Shown one piece after another: positions 1 to 9,142 of a stretch of 64,000 bases of DNA. The number at the start of each line of letters is the position of its first letter. Position 1 is the first letter of the stretch. The notes under the pieces are model-generated. The model was not told the DNA's origin. It was given only the letters and a program-made list of their open reading frames with translations, and ran no database searches. Both the position numbers and the translations under genes were made by a program. The stretch comes from G965225705 sp965225705 (GTDB lineage: Bacteria; Pseudomonadota; Alphaproteobacteria; Caulobacterales; Maricaulaceae), in NCBI GenBank assembly GCA_965225705.1, contig OZ245325.1:620001-684000 (forward strand). The letters are read 5' to 3'.

Positions 1-636
1 ATCAATGATAAAAGCAGGGAAAAAGACCCTTTTATAGCTGCAGCACGCCTGACCTATGCTCCTCTTTATGAAAAAGGCAAAAAAGCACTCCATCTGGGGG
101 CGCATATCCGTTACTACCATGCTAAAGACAGACCCCATAAGCTTCAGGTCCGCCCCAATACACATCAGGCAGACAAGATCATCAAAATCAAAGGTGGGCT
201 TGGGGATACAAGCACGCTCTACGGGCTTGAAGCTGCCTGGGTCAATGGCCCTTTTCACGTTGAGGCTGAAGGTATGATCGAGACAGGGGACCATGACCGG
301 CGTGCAGCGGGGGGATATGTTCAGGCTGGCTATTTTCTCACGGGTGAAGTACGTCCCTATAGTCCGCGCAAAGGTGTTTTTGGACGTGTGAAGCCCCTTC
401 ACCCTTTGCATGAAGGGGGGAGAGGTGCCCTGGAAATTGCAGCACGTTATGATCATGTCTCTGTTTCAAAGACTATAGGTGCCTCACTGACGACGGGTAC
501 TGTGGGGCTTAACTGGTATCCGGAACCTTATGTCCGCTTTATGGTCAATTATGTTTATGGTAAAGGGTCTCCGGCAGGATCATCCAGGTCTGATGATTTC
601 CACGCTTTCCAGCTCCGTGCCCAGATTGACTGGTGA
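1..636 (+). CDS. Phosphate-selective porin O/P family protein, 3' part
   Basis: This is the C-terminal 211 residues of an outer-membrane beta-barrel that enters the window already open in frame 1. Alternating hydrophobic and polar strands, aromatic girdle residues and the end in IDW fit a barrel of the OprP/OprO (phosphate-selective porin O and P) family. Such porins let phosphate or other anions across the outer membrane. It ends 41 bases before pstS on the same strand, so the two probably form one phosphate-uptake transcript. The family call is from memory of the sequence type; the N-terminus and signal peptide lie outside the window. Confidence 0.75.
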   Translation: MNDKSREKDPFIAAARLTYAPLYEKGKKALHLGAHIRYYHAKDRPHKLQVRPNTHQADKIIKIKGGLGDTSTLYGLEAAWVNGPFHVEAEGMIETGDHDRRAAGGYVQAGYFLTGEVRPYSPRKGVFGRVKPLHPLHEGGRGALEIAARYDHVSVSKTIGASLTTGTVGLNWYPEPYVRFMVNYVYGKGSPAGSSRSDDFHAFQLRAQIDW

Positions 637-677
637 AACCAGAGAAAAAATTTTACGCTTAAAGAAAGGTTGATAAG

Positions 678-1823
678 ATGAAAAAAACAGGATGGTTATG
701 GTGTTTATGTTGTGCCCTGGTTCTTGTGCCGGTTATAACTGAAGCAAGAGAGAAAATTCATGTTGTGGGTTCCTCCACAGTTTTCCCCTTTTCCACGTCA
801 GTTGCAGAACATTTCGGGGCGAAAACCTCCTTTTCGGCCCCCGTGGTGGAATCAACGGGTTCTGGCGGCGGGCTCAAGCTTTTTTGTAAGGGAACAGGCC
901 CTGAGACACCTGATATTACCAATGCGTCCAGACGTATAAAAGCTTCAGAGTGGAACATGTGCCATAAGGCTGGTGTGAAAGATATTGTTGAGGTGAAAAT
1001 AGGTTTTGATGGTATTGTTCTCGCCAATAGTCTTGAAGGGCCCGTCTTTGATCTGACAGAACAACAGATTTTTCAGGCTTTGGCTGCCTATGTACCAAAA
1101 TCTGATACGGAATGCACACTTATCCCAAACCCTTACACCCTCTGGTCTGATATTGACCCCCGTCTGCCTGCAGAGAAAATTGAAGTCTTTGGCCCTCCCC
1201 CGACATCGGGAACTCGTGATGCGTTTGTTGAAATTGCGATGGAAGGTGGTGCAGAGAGTTATACATGTCTTAAAGACCTGAAAAAGGGAGCACCAGGAGA
1301 GAAGACGTATGACAGGGTTTTGGCTGAACTCCCTCCGGCGCGGATCCAGGGTAAGGATGGTCAGGCCCTGAAGGGGAAAAAAATCTTTCAGTCTGTCGCC
1401 CATGAAATTCGTGAAGATGGGGCGTGGATTGATGCCGGTGAAAACGATAACGCTATTGTACAAACTTTGGTGAAAAACCCTTCGACCATAGGTGTTTTTG
1501 GGTATTCTTTTCTCGACCAGAACGGGGACCGTATTAAAGGTGCGGCTATTGATGAGGTAAAACCCGATTTTGAGGCGATTGCTGAAGGTGATTATCCTGT
1601 TTCCCGCTCCCTTTATTTCTATCTCAAAGGGGCCCATTTAGATCTTATCCCAGGGCTTAAAGACTATGTTATGGAATTTACCTCAGAAGGAGCATGGGGG
1701 ACCTATGGATATCTTGCTGACAAGGGGCTTATTCCTCTTTCTGAGGAGGCACGGCCAGCCGCTGCCCAAAAAGCACGGGATTTGGTTATCATGACAGCAG
1801 AGGATGCACAAACACTTCATTAA
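678..1823 (+). CDS. pstS: Periplasmic phosphate-binding protein PstS-like
   Basis: The 381-residue protein begins with a signal peptide (MKKTG, then a hydrophobic stretch to about residue 23). The mature start carries the phosphate-binding-family pattern VGSSTVFPFSTSVAEHF, and a STGSGGG loop follows near residue 60. These are typical of PstS-type solute-binding proteins, which capture phosphate in the periplasm and pass it to the PstCAB ABC transporter. A second conserved element, GPPPTSGTRDAF, lies near residue 170. The start is supported by an AAAGAAAGG Shine-Dalgarno. The porin lies upstream and a strong terminator follows directly, so pstCAB and phoU are not in this transcript. The length is somewhat above E. 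coli PstS (346). Confidence 0.88.
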   Translation: MKKTGWLWCLCCALVLVPVITEAREKIHVVGSSTVFPFSTSVAEHFGAKTSFSAPVVESTGSGGGLKLFCKGTGPETPDITNASRRIKASEWNMCHKAGVKDIVEVKIGFDGIVLANSLEGPVFDLTEQQIFQALAAYVPKSDTECTLIPNPYTLWSDIDPRLPAEKIEVFGPPPTSGTRDAFVEIAMEGGAESYTCLKDLKKGAPGEKTYDRVLAELPPARIQGKDGQALKGKKIFQSVAHEIREDGAWIDAGENDNAIVQTLVKNPSTIGVFGYSFLDQNGDRIKGAAIDEVKPDFEAIAEGDYPVSRSLYFYLKGAHLDLIPGLKDYVMEFTSEGAWGTYGYLADKGLIPLSEEARPAAAQKARDLVIMTAEDAQTLH

Positions 1824-1851
1824 AACAAAAAGATATTTGTTATCCTATGAG

Positions 1852-1888
1852 GGGAGACAGAGGTTCGATGCCTCTGTCTCCCTTTTTT
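1852..1888 (+). terminator. Rho-independent terminator of the porin-pstS transcript
   Basis: A perfect 12-bp stem (GGGAGACAGAGG with CCTCTGTCTCCC) closes a 7-base loop (TTCGATG) and is followed by six T residues. It begins 29 bases after the pstS stop codon. The T tract lies on the plus strand only, so it terminates rightward transcription. Confidence 0.93.
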
Positions 1889-1908
1889 CTGAACAAAGAA
1901 TTAGTTTG

Positions 1909-2042
1909 GTCTGTTCAGATTATTGTGGTGATACAGGGCCTCGGGGAGGCAAGGCTTCCGCCTGGAGATGCTCTCATAAAACAGGGCAGGGATAAAATTC
2001 ACAGGAAAAATTCCCTGACCACAAAGACTGGTCTGCACAGAC
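1909..2042. ncRNA. Candidate structured non-coding RNA between pstS and the ybjQ-like gene
   Basis: No convincing gene lies in 1889-2187, but the stretch is dense in nested inverted repeats. GTCTGT-CAGA (1909-1919) pairs with TCTG-ACAGAC (2032-2042), TTGTGGT (1923-1929) with ACCACAA (2018-2024), and CAGGG (1934-1938) with CCCTG (2013-2017). This makes a rod with internal loops. Inside it, GCCTC-GGG-GAGGC (1938-1950) and AGGC-TTCC-GCCT (1952-1963) are small hairpins. CAGGGA at 1987-1992 can pair alternatively with TCCCTG at 2012-2017. Pairing continues beyond 2042 (GGTCC with GGACC, GTCTT with AAGAC), so the RNA could extend to about 2140. I recognise no named family; the rod shape is loosely like 6S RNA. 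The strand is unresolved. Confidence 0.35.
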
Positions 2043-2187
2043 AAGCATACAGGTCCAGGTCTTGCGGCTTTAGGAGGAAGACACTTCTTAACGGAGGGTT
2101 TTGTGAGGACCCCCGGGACTATAGCAGCGCCATACTAAAATATAAGGGAGACTTTACTGTATAAAGCTATATATGAGCACGGGGTGA

Positions 2188-2526
2188 TCAGGCAGAGTTT
2201 TCCTTCTTTTGGACAAAAACCGCGGTTCCCGTGGCTGTCACCATCAACATGGACCCACCCTGACCCACTGTTTCATAATCAAGATCGACGCCAATAACAG
2301 CATTTGCCCCCAGTTTTTCTGCATTCTGGCCCATTTCCTGAACGGCATTTTTACGTGCTTCTGCAAGAATTTCTTCATAGGATTCTGAGCGTCCCCCCAC
2401 AATATCACGAACGCCTGCAAATAAATCCCTGACAATATTCGTCCCAAGAATTGTCTCTCCCGTGACCAGGCCATAATAGGTCTGGATTGTATAGCCTTCA
2501 AGTCCAGGTGTTGTTGTTGTTAACAT
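2188..2526 (-). CDS. YbjQ/UPF0145 family protein
   Basis: This 112-residue protein has the UPF0145 (YbjQ, putative heavy-metal-binding) layout. It starts MLTTTTPGLEGY, continues with the YYGLVTGETILGTNIVRDLFAGVRDIVGGRS core, then EEILAEAR, GANAVIGVDLDYE and a VTATGTAV strand. Family members form small oligomeric beta-rich proteins whose cellular role is not established. AAGGAG stands 7 bases before the ATG. It is a single gene on the minus strand, followed by the structured region next to pstS. Confidence 0.88.
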   Translation of the reverse strand: MLTTTTPGLEGYTIQTYYGLVTGETILGTNIVRDLFAGVRDIVGGRSESYEEILAEARKNAVQEMGQNAEKLGANAVIGVDLDYETVGQGGSMLMVTATGTAVFVQKKENSA

Positions 2527-2614
2527 GTGTCTTCTCCTTAAAATTTAGGGGAATATATAACCCCTGTGAACATAGGATGAGGGGAGAGTACCGTTATGAA
2601 CATATGTGTCAGCT

Positions 2615-4927
2615 TTAAGAGGGATAAGCATGCTCTTTAACCTCTGCATCTGACCTGAGAGCTCCAAAACCATAGGCAGCCATGGAGGCCATCATGATAA
2701 TATCCCCTACAGGTGCTCCAAGACGGCATATCTGAACAGGTTTATTAAGTCCTGTTAACAGGGGGCCAATCACAGTTGCTCCCCCAACACTTTGTAAAAG
2801 TCTCGTTGCAATAGAAGCTGAATGAATGGCCGGCATGATAAGGGTGTTGGCTGGCTCTTTAAGGCGGGAGAAGGGGTAAGTATCACGATGGTGCGGGTCA
2901 AGGGCAATATCCGCAGAAATATCCCCTTCATAAGTAAAGTCAACCTTGCGGGCATCAAGGATTTCAACAGCTTTACGAACTTTGTCTGAACGCTCTCCCC
3001 GGGGATTTCCAAACGTGGAATAAGAGAGAAAGGCAACCCTTGGTATAAAGCCAAGGCTTAAGGCCGAAGCCGCAGCACCTTCGGCGATATCTGCCAGGGC
3101 TTCTGAGTCTGGAAATTCTGCAACATTGGTATCAGCGATAAAAAGAGTATGCCCTTTGGACAGGACAACAGACATCCCCATAACGCGTGATCCCGGAATG
3201 GGATCAAGAACTAAAGAGACATCTTTGAGAGCAACATCATAATTGCGTGTAACACCTGTGACCATACCATCGGCATGACCAAGTGCCAGCATACAGGCAG
3301 AAAATACATTCCGATCCTGGTTCACCAAACGCTGAACATCACGTTTAAGATAGCCTTTTCTGTGAAGGCGTTCATAGAGATAATCCACAAAGCTGGTATT
3401 ATGGTGAGAGAGTTTGGCATTGAGAATTTCAAGATTTTTCCCTTTAAGGCCAAGTTTTTGCATATTATCCTGGACGCGATCTTCACGTCCGATTAAAATA
3501 GCGCGGCCCAGCTGATTGGTGACAAAGCCGTGGGCTGCACGGATAACGGCAGGCTCTTCACCCTCTGCAAAAATAATAGTCTTTTTTCGGGGGCGTATAA
3601 TGTTTTGAACGCGCTGGATTAGGCTTGCTGTTGGATCAAGACGACGTACGAGAGATTCGCGATAGGCCTCCATATCCCTGATGGGCTTACGTGCAACCCC
3701 TGTTTTGATAGCAGCCTCTGCTACATACGGGGGAACATAGCTGATAAGACGGGGATCAAAGGGGGCAGGAATAATATAGTTCCGCCCATATTGAGGACGC
3801 ATCCCCCGGTAAGCAGCTGCCACTTCATCAGGCACATCTTCACGGGCAAGTGCTGCCAGGGCATGGGCGGCGGCAAGCTTCATGTCTTCATTAATGGTGC
3901 GGGCCCGAACATCTAAAGCCCCCCTGAAAATATAGGGAAAGCCTAAAACATTATTCACCTGATTGGGGTAATCAGAGCGACCTGTTGCAATAATAGCATC
4001 ATCACGTACAGCCATAATATCTTCAGGAAGAATCTCAGGGTCCGGGTTAGCCATGGCAAAAATAATGGGATTTTTCGCCATAGAGGCCACCATATCCTGT
4101 GTGACAATGCCAGAAACAGAAAGACCTATGAAACAATCTGCTCCCCTGATAGCTTCTTCGAGGGTTCGGCATCTTGTCTCAACAGCATGGGCCGATTTCC
4201 ACTGATCCATCCCTTCTTCACGTCCATGATAAATGACACCATGACGATCAAGAGCAATTGTATTTTCAGGACGAACTCCCAGTTTTTTCACAAGGTTAAG
4301 AACGGCAAGCCCCGCTGCTCCTGCCCCGGACAAGACCAGCTTCATATCCTCAAAACGTCGTCCGGTAATATCACAGGCATTGATAAGGCCTGCTGCGGCA
4401 ATAATGGCTGTCCCGTGCTGGTCATCATGAAAAACGGGGACATCAAGGGCTTTGCGCAGGGCCTCTTCAATAATAAAGCTTTCCGGCGCCTTAATATCCT
4501 CAAGATTAATGCCCCCAAAGCTATGACCCATGCGACGCACACATGCGATAAAATCATCAGGATCTTCTTCTTCAACCTCAATATCAATAGAATCAATATC
4601 AGCAAAGCGTTTGAATAAAACGGCTTTACCCTCCATAACGGGTTTGGAGGCTGCTGCACCTAAATTTCCAAGACCCAGAATAGCTGTCCCATTAGAGATA
4701 ACAGCCACCATATTGCCCTTTGAGGTATAGTCATAGACTTTTTCAGGATCTTTAGCGATTTCTTTGACAGGAACCGCAACCCCCGGGGAATAGGCCAGGG
4801 AAAGATCGCGCTGGCTCGCCATGGGTTTGGTGGCACTGATCCCAAGTTTTCCAGGCTTTGGTTTTTTATGAAAATCCAGAGCTTCCTGTTCCGTAAAAAA
4901 ACGTTGGTCGGCATTGTCTATAGGCAT
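2615..4927 (-). CDS. maeB: NADP-dependent malic enzyme fused to a phosphotransacetylase-like domain (MaeB)
   Basis: The 770-residue protein decarboxylates malate to pyruvate with NADP+ reduction. The N-terminal malic domain (about 1-420) shows the SLAYSPGVAVPV start, the DDQHGTA metal and substrate segment and a Rossmann motif near LVLSGAGAAG. The C-terminal third (about 430-770) is the phosphate acetyl/butyryltransferase-like domain found in MaeB enzymes, here likely regulatory. MPIDNAD at 4927 is preferred over an in-frame TTG 30 bases upstream; AGGACAG precedes it. It is monocistronic. Confidence 0.95.
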   Translation of the reverse strand: MPIDNADQRFFTEQEALDFHKKPKPGKLGISATKPMASQRDLSLAYSPGVAVPVKEIAKDPEKVYDYTSKGNMVAVISNGTAILGLGNLGAAASKPVMEGKAVLFKRFADIDSIDIEVEEEDPDDFIACVRRMGHSFGGINLEDIKAPESFIIEEALRKALDVPVFHDDQHGTAIIAAAGLINACDITGRRFEDMKLVLSGAGAAGLAVLNLVKKLGVRPENTIALDRHGVIYHGREEGMDQWKSAHAVETRCRTLEEAIRGADCFIGLSVSGIVTQDMVASMAKNPIIFAMANPDPEILPEDIMAVRDDAIIATGRSDYPNQVNNVLGFPYIFRGALDVRARTINEDMKLAAAHALAALAREDVPDEVAAAYRGMRPQYGRNYIIPAPFDPRLISYVPPYVAEAAIKTGVARKPIRDMEAYRESLVRRLDPTASLIQRVQNIIRPRKKTIIFAEGEEPAVIRAAHGFVTNQLGRAILIGREDRVQDNMQKLGLKGKNLEILNAKLSHHNTSFVDYLYERLHRKGYLKRDVQRLVNQDRNVFSACMLALGHADGMVTGVTRNYDVALKDVSLVLDPIPGSRVMGMSVVLSKGHTLFIADTNVAEFPDSEALADIAEGAAASALSLGFIPRVAFLSYSTFGNPRGERSDKVRKAVEILDARKVDFTYEGDISADIALDPHHRDTYPFSRLKEPANTLIMPAIHSASIATRLLQSVGGATVIGPLLTGLNKPVQICRLGAPVGDIIMMASMAAYGFGALRSDAEVKEHAYPS

Positions 4928-5211
4928 GATATACTGTCCTGTCCCGAAAAAAGTCAAAGGGCACCCTATGCGTATTTCTAAGCTGGGTTTACCCTGTTTT
5001 TTTTAGAAAAAAGAAGAAAAATGTTTCTTAGAAAAAGTTTTGTTCAGTCTTCTTTTCTCCCCAAAAAACAGGCCTTATACATTTCCTTCACATGAGGAAG
5101 ACCTCCATTTTGTTTATAGGAAAGATACGGGGAAGGCAAATAAAGCCCATAAGGATATGCAGGTGAGTTGCCTTTATTGGAAGTGAGAGGGGAGATGCTA
5201 AAATCATAAAT

Positions 5212-6243
5212 TTATGCTACAAGAATTTCCCCGATAATCCAGGCCTGTTCCCCTGCTTTGTTGAGATGGTCAACAAGACTGTCTGCGTTATGAGCATCTG
5301 CAACTGCCAAAAAGCCGACACCATGATTAAACACACGCAGGGCTTCTTCTTTCCTTAAACCCCCTGCTGTTCCAAGCCATTGGAAAAGAGGGGGAGGTGT
5401 CCAGGAGCTCTCATCAAACCGGACCGTGAGATGCGAAGGCAGCATACGCGGGGGGTTGTCCACAAGTCCTCCCCCTGTAATATGTGCACAGGCTTTGACA
5501 CGCCCCTGCTGTAAGAGAGGAAGAAGAGATCGAATATAAAGACGTGTCGGGGTCATCAGGGCCTCTCCAAGAGATGTTTCCGGAGCAAAGGGTGCCGCAT
5601 CTTCCCAGGAAAGTCCCTGATCCCTGACAATTTTTCTAATAAGAGAAAAACCATTGGCATGTGCCCCGGAAGAGGCCAGCCCCACCACAAGATCACCCTG
5701 TTTTAACGCATGTTTTTTAGGCAGAAGATTCTGGCGGTCTACAGCCCCCACCACAAAGCCCGCAAGATCAAAAACACCATCCGGATAAAAGCCCGGCATT
5801 TCTGCTGTCTCTCCACCAATAAGGGCGCAGCCTGCTTCCTGACACCCTGCTGCGATACCACCTGCTATTTTGGCAGCATGCTCAGGTCTCAGCTTTCCTG
5901 TCGCAAAATAGTCCAGAAAGAAGAGAGGTTCTGCCCCCTGGGCAAGAATGTCATTGGCACACATAGCCACGAGATCAAGGCCTATGGTTTCTACAAGGCC
6001 TGTGTCAAAAGCGATGGCAAGCTTGGTGCCGACACCATCGGTGCCTGAGACCAGAAGAGGATCTTTCCAGCCTGCGGCTTTAAGATCAAAAATGCTGCCA
6101 AATCCTCCAAATTCTCCCCCGGCCCCGGGGCGTTGTGTGGAGGCAATAAGGGGTCTTAAAAGATCGACAAAATGGTCCCCGGCATCAATATCAACACCCG
6201 CTTCACGATAGCTGGATACATTTTGTTTGTCCGTTTCGCGCAT
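5212..6243 (-). CDS. purM: Phosphoribosylformylglycinamidine cyclo-ligase (AIR synthetase)
   Basis: PurM converts FGAM to AIR with ATP in purine synthesis. The protein is about 343 residues, the usual length. It carries the family pattern GGFGSIFDL, the ATP-binding VSGTDGVGTKLAIAF segment, DLVAMCANDI and GLASSGAHANGFSLIRK, and the C-terminal HITGGGLVDNPPRML block. The ATG at 6243 is spaced 7 bases from AGGA; an in-frame GTG directly before it is less well placed. purN, which often follows purM, is not adjacent. Confidence 0.95.
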   Translation of the reverse strand: MRETDKQNVSSYREAGVDIDAGDHFVDLLRPLIASTQRPGAGGEFGGFGSIFDLKAAGWKDPLLVSGTDGVGTKLAIAFDTGLVETIGLDLVAMCANDILAQGAEPLFFLDYFATGKLRPEHAAKIAGGIAAGCQEAGCALIGGETAEMPGFYPDGVFDLAGFVVGAVDRQNLLPKKHALKQGDLVVGLASSGAHANGFSLIRKIVRDQGLSWEDAAPFAPETSLGEALMTPTRLYIRSLLPLLQQGRVKACAHITGGGLVDNPPRMLPSHLTVRFDESSWTPPPLFQWLGTAGGLRKEEALRVFNHGVGFLAVADAHNADSLVDHLNKAGEQAWIIGEILVA

Positions 6244-6412
6244 CACCAGATCCTGCCAGAAAATAATGAGATAAAAGTTTGATGTTTTCTTTCAATAGAG
6301 GATAATCACAGCATAATCCACCCCTTGCCAGGTTAGGGGGGGCTGTGTACTCAGTCTCTCACAATATGGAGTCTGAATATCTTATGTGCTGTGTTATAGG
6401 ATAAGGGAAAAC

Positions 6413-7444
6413 GTGACGGAAGAAAAAAACAGAACACATGGTGTCTTTTATACGATGACACCGGATGTGATAGACAAAGCTGTTGCCTGTCTTTGCCGTG
6501 GTGGTCTTGTAGCCCTGCCCACAGAGACCGTTTATGGCCTGGCGGCTGATGCCTGTCAGGATGATGCGATAGAACGTCTTTATGCTGCTAAAGGGCGGCC
6601 GGCTTTTAATCCCCTTATTGCGCATGTGCACAATCTGACCGCAGCACAGGAGCATGGTATTTTTTCACCCCTGGCAGAGCGTTTAGCACACACCTTCTGG
6701 CCGGGACCTTTAACACTGGTCGTGCCTTTTCAGGAAGCAAGCCCTGTGTGTTTCCGCGCCCGTGCAGGGCTTAAAACCATTGCTCTTCGCGTTCCGGGGC
6801 AGGCTTTGACACGAAAACTTCTGGAGGTGTTCCAGGGACCTCTTGTCATGCCAAGTGCTAATCTTTCCAACAGGTTAAGCCCAACATGTGCTGAGCATGT
6901 TGACAAAGATCTGGGGGATAAAACTGATATGATCCTTGATGCGGGTCCCTGTTCTGTTGGGATAGAATCCAGCGTTGTGATGGTGAGGGGGGAGCATGCC
7001 TCTCTTTTACGTCCCGGCGGCCTGCCACGTGAACAGATCGAAAAGATAACAGGGCCTCTTGAGACAGGAACCTCAGAGCCAGAGTCGTTTAAGATGGGGG
7101 GGATGAAAGAGAAAGGGCAGGACTATGTACCCCGCTCTCCTGGTCAGCTGAGACATCATTATGCCCCCCGAACACCTTTAAGGTTTGAGGCCAGAACAAC
7201 AGAGAAGGGAGAGGTTTATTTAGGCTTTGGTCCTGATAGTCCGGGTCAGGCCCTCAATCTTAGTCCTTCTGGCAATCTGGAAGAGGCCAGCAGACGTCTT
7301 TTTGCATATCTCCACCGTCTGGATCAGGAAAAAGCCTTGCGGATTGCAGTGGCCCCTATCCCTAAAACGGGTCTTGGTGAGGCCATCAATGACAGGCTAA
7401 AACGAGCAGCAGGAAAAAGGACAGAGACAAAAGACGGGGCATGA
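6413..7444 (+). CDS. tsaC: Threonylcarbamoyl-AMP synthase, long Sua5 type
   Basis: The enzyme makes threonylcarbamoyl-AMP from threonine, bicarbonate and ATP for the t6A modification of ANN-decoding tRNAs. The YrdC domain (about 15-210) shows GGLVALPTETVYGLAADA, the KGRPAFNPLI lysine-arginine block, PGPLTLVV and MPSANLSNRLSPT. A C-terminal Sua5 domain follows after GQLRHHYAPRTPL. The GTG at 6413 is chosen because AAGGGAAAAC precedes it; a later ATG at 6455 has no ribosome binding site. It is divergent from purM. Confidence 0.9.
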   Translation: MTEEKNRTHGVFYTMTPDVIDKAVACLCRGGLVALPTETVYGLAADACQDDAIERLYAAKGRPAFNPLIAHVHNLTAAQEHGIFSPLAERLAHTFWPGPLTLVVPFQEASPVCFRARAGLKTIALRVPGQALTRKLLEVFQGPLVMPSANLSNRLSPTCAEHVDKDLGDKTDMILDAGPCSVGIESSVVMVRGEHASLLRPGGLPREQIEKITGPLETGTSEPESFKMGGMKEKGQDYVPRSPGQLRHHYAPRTPLRFEARTTEKGEVYLGFGPDSPGQALNLSPSGNLEEASRRLFAYLHRLDQEKALRIAVAPIPKTGLGEAINDRLKRAAGKRTETKDGA

Positions 7445-7501
7445 ACAAAAAAACATAGTCCGGAAGATAACACGTGTTTTGCTTTTAAGCACATCACGCC
7501 A

Positions 7502-7768
7502 TCAGGCTGTCATTGCCTTAATACGCCGGGACAGACGTGAAATTTTACGGGATCCGGTGTTTTTATGAAAAACACCTTTAGAGACAGCACGCATCATTTC
7601 TGGCTGGGCGGCCTGTAAAGCTTCCTGGGCTTCTTTCTGGTCCCCGCCTGCAATAGCTTCTTCAACACGGCGGATATATGTCCGCACGCGGGAGCGCCGA
7701 TTGCGGTTAACTTCTGTTCTGCGTTCAGTTTTTCTAACAGCTTTTTTTGCTGATAATGTGTGAGCCAT
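7502..7768 (-). CDS. rpsT: 30S ribosomal protein S20
   Basis: The protein has 88 residues, the standard S20 length. It begins MAHTLSAKKAVRKTERR and ends in a basic helix (KNTGSRKISRLSRRIKAMTA). S20 binds 16S rRNA early in 30S assembly. The frame stays open upstream, but the MAHT start at 7768 matches the family N-terminus and has an AAGG upstream. About 240 bases of AT-rich leader and promoter sequence separate it from the accessory patch at 8.0-9.3 kb. Confidence 0.96.
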   Translation of the reverse strand: MAHTLSAKKAVRKTERRTEVNRNRRSRVRTYIRRVEEAIAGGDQKEAQEALQAAQPEMMRAVSKGVFHKNTGSRKISRLSRRIKAMTA

Positions 7769-8007
7769 AGGGGTTTTTACCTTAAAACAAGAGGCTTGTA
7801 TATCAAAGAGTGCCCTCCATACCCCATGTTTTAAAAAAATGCAAACCCTGAAAAGTTCTTTTTTTCTGAAAACACCCAAAATCTTGAAGGCTTTAAAAAA
7901 GAGAAGAAAAAATTTTGCCTGCTGCAAAAAACTATAATACAGAAAAAAACATTCTACAACCAGCTCTGTCTTAACACGGTAATGTCTCAGTTTGGAGTAA
8001 TTATTTG

Positions 8008-8187
8008 TCAGGCATTTTTTTCATTTTGAACATAGGAACGGACCCCATCCATCATTCTCTTTTCAGACCAAATTGTCTCTTTTGGTTTGATATTATCAAA
8101 TTTTTCAATGCGTTTTAAAAATGCCTCTATGTGCTTTGAAGACATGGGATACTTTTTAGTTGCTTTTACTTTTTTTGTAAGTGCCAT
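8008..8187 (-). CDS. Small basic protein of unknown function, partner of the SDH_sah gene
   Basis: The 59-residue protein begins MALTKKVKATKKYP and is Lys-rich, with a central amphipathic segment (HIEAFLKRIEKFDNIKP). It has no signal peptide or membrane segment. The ATG at 8187 has a strong AAGGAGAG site 5 bases upstream, which supports translation. It starts only 10 bases after the SDH_sah stop codon, so the two are almost certainly co-transcribed and probably work together. I do not recognise the family. The composition is AT-rich compared with the neighbouring housekeeping genes. Confidence 0.7.
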   Translation of the reverse strand: MALTKKVKATKKYPMSSKHIEAFLKRIEKFDNIKPKETIWSEKRMMDGVRSYVQNEKNA

Positions 8188-8197
8188 AGGACTCTCC

Positions 8198-9067
8198 TTA
8201 AAACCCGCTAGTATGGTGATGTAATAATAATCCCATACGCATACGATCGGCATAAGATGTTAAGGAATCATTATATTCACGGATTGCGTTAACTAATTTC
8301 TTGTTATTGCTGTAATCTTCTATTTCCAATCTGAGCGCTTTTAAACGCTTAATATCAATATGTCGACCATGTGAATGCCAAAGAGTATTATCGGACAACA
8401 TTTTCGCGATTTCACGAGCACGTTCCTGTTTTTCTTCATCTGTTACAGGCTTGTCTTTGTTATGAGTTCTATGTACGTCCCAATTTTTAAATTTATATTT
8501 TACGAGCCAACTTTTTAAAAGATCAATAGAAAGTTCTCTAGCTTGTTCAAACCAGCCTAGCTTAGCCAAGTCAATGCTTTTTAAGAAGACAATATCGGCT
8601 TCTGTTAAATTGGCCTTTCTGGTAATCTCCTCCACCTTGTCCAAATATCCCAAAGCTGGAACAAAACCACTACCATCAGCAGCCATCACCTGTGGGTCAA
8701 TAGGGCCTAAGCTGGATGCGTAATCCATATATATTTTATCGCCCGACATACACCAGATTGTTCCTGCAGACATGGCCATATCAGGAACAACAAAGTATAC
8801 TTCACTGTAATGATGTCTTAAAATATCTACAAATCGCTCCGTAGTTTCTGCAACTCCGCCAGGTGTTCGTAGTACAATTGAGATTCTATTTTCTTGACGT
8901 TTAGAGCTTGCTTTTACGTTCTCCACAAAATTTCTGAACATGCGAACATAGCTTGGAGATATGACACCAAAATAGGATATAACATCACTCTCAAGAATGC
9001 CCTCTAAAGCTAAAGACTTTGCGTTAATAATATTCTCAATTGCATCGTCGAGACCAGGGCTACTCAT
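8198..9067 (-). CDS. ClpP-fold serine protease-like protein (SDH_sah family)
   Basis: The 289-residue protein matches the serine dehydrogenase proteinase (SDH_sah, crotonase/ClpP fold) type. It has the VLRTPGGVAETTERFVDILR helix near residue 70, followed by VVPDMAMSAGTIWCMSGDKIYMD with the candidate nucleophile Ser in MSAGT and the SSLGPIDPQ segment. The C-terminal half is charged and helical. There are no membrane segments, unlike SppA or NfeD relatives. The substrate is unknown. Codon use and composition are more AT-rich than in fmt or purM, which suggests acquisition. The ribosome binding site is weak (GGTAAAAAAA). It forms a pair with the 59-residue downstream gene. Confidence 0.75.
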   Translation of the reverse strand: MSSPGLDDAIENIINAKSLALEGILESDVISYFGVISPSYVRMFRNFVENVKASSKRQENRISIVLRTPGGVAETTERFVDILRHHYSEVYFVVPDMAMSAGTIWCMSGDKIYMDYASSLGPIDPQVMAADGSGFVPALGYLDKVEEITRKANLTEADIVFLKSIDLAKLGWFEQARELSIDLLKSWLVKYKFKNWDVHRTHNKDKPVTDEEKQERAREIAKMLSDNTLWHSHGRHIDIKRLKALRLEIEDYSNNKKLVNAIREYNDSLTSYADRMRMGLLLHHHTSGF

Positions 9068-9142
9068 TTTTTTTACCTATCTTCAGCGGCATTTTTAGAA
9101 ATTTTAGAACGCTCTTGATCAGTTCATAAGGTTTCCTGAACC

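Noticed and set aside
1847..2164. 105-residue plus-strand frame after pstS
   Set aside because: It starts in the terminator hairpin, lacks a Shine-Dalgarno and shows no protein-like pattern. The stretch is better explained as structured RNA.
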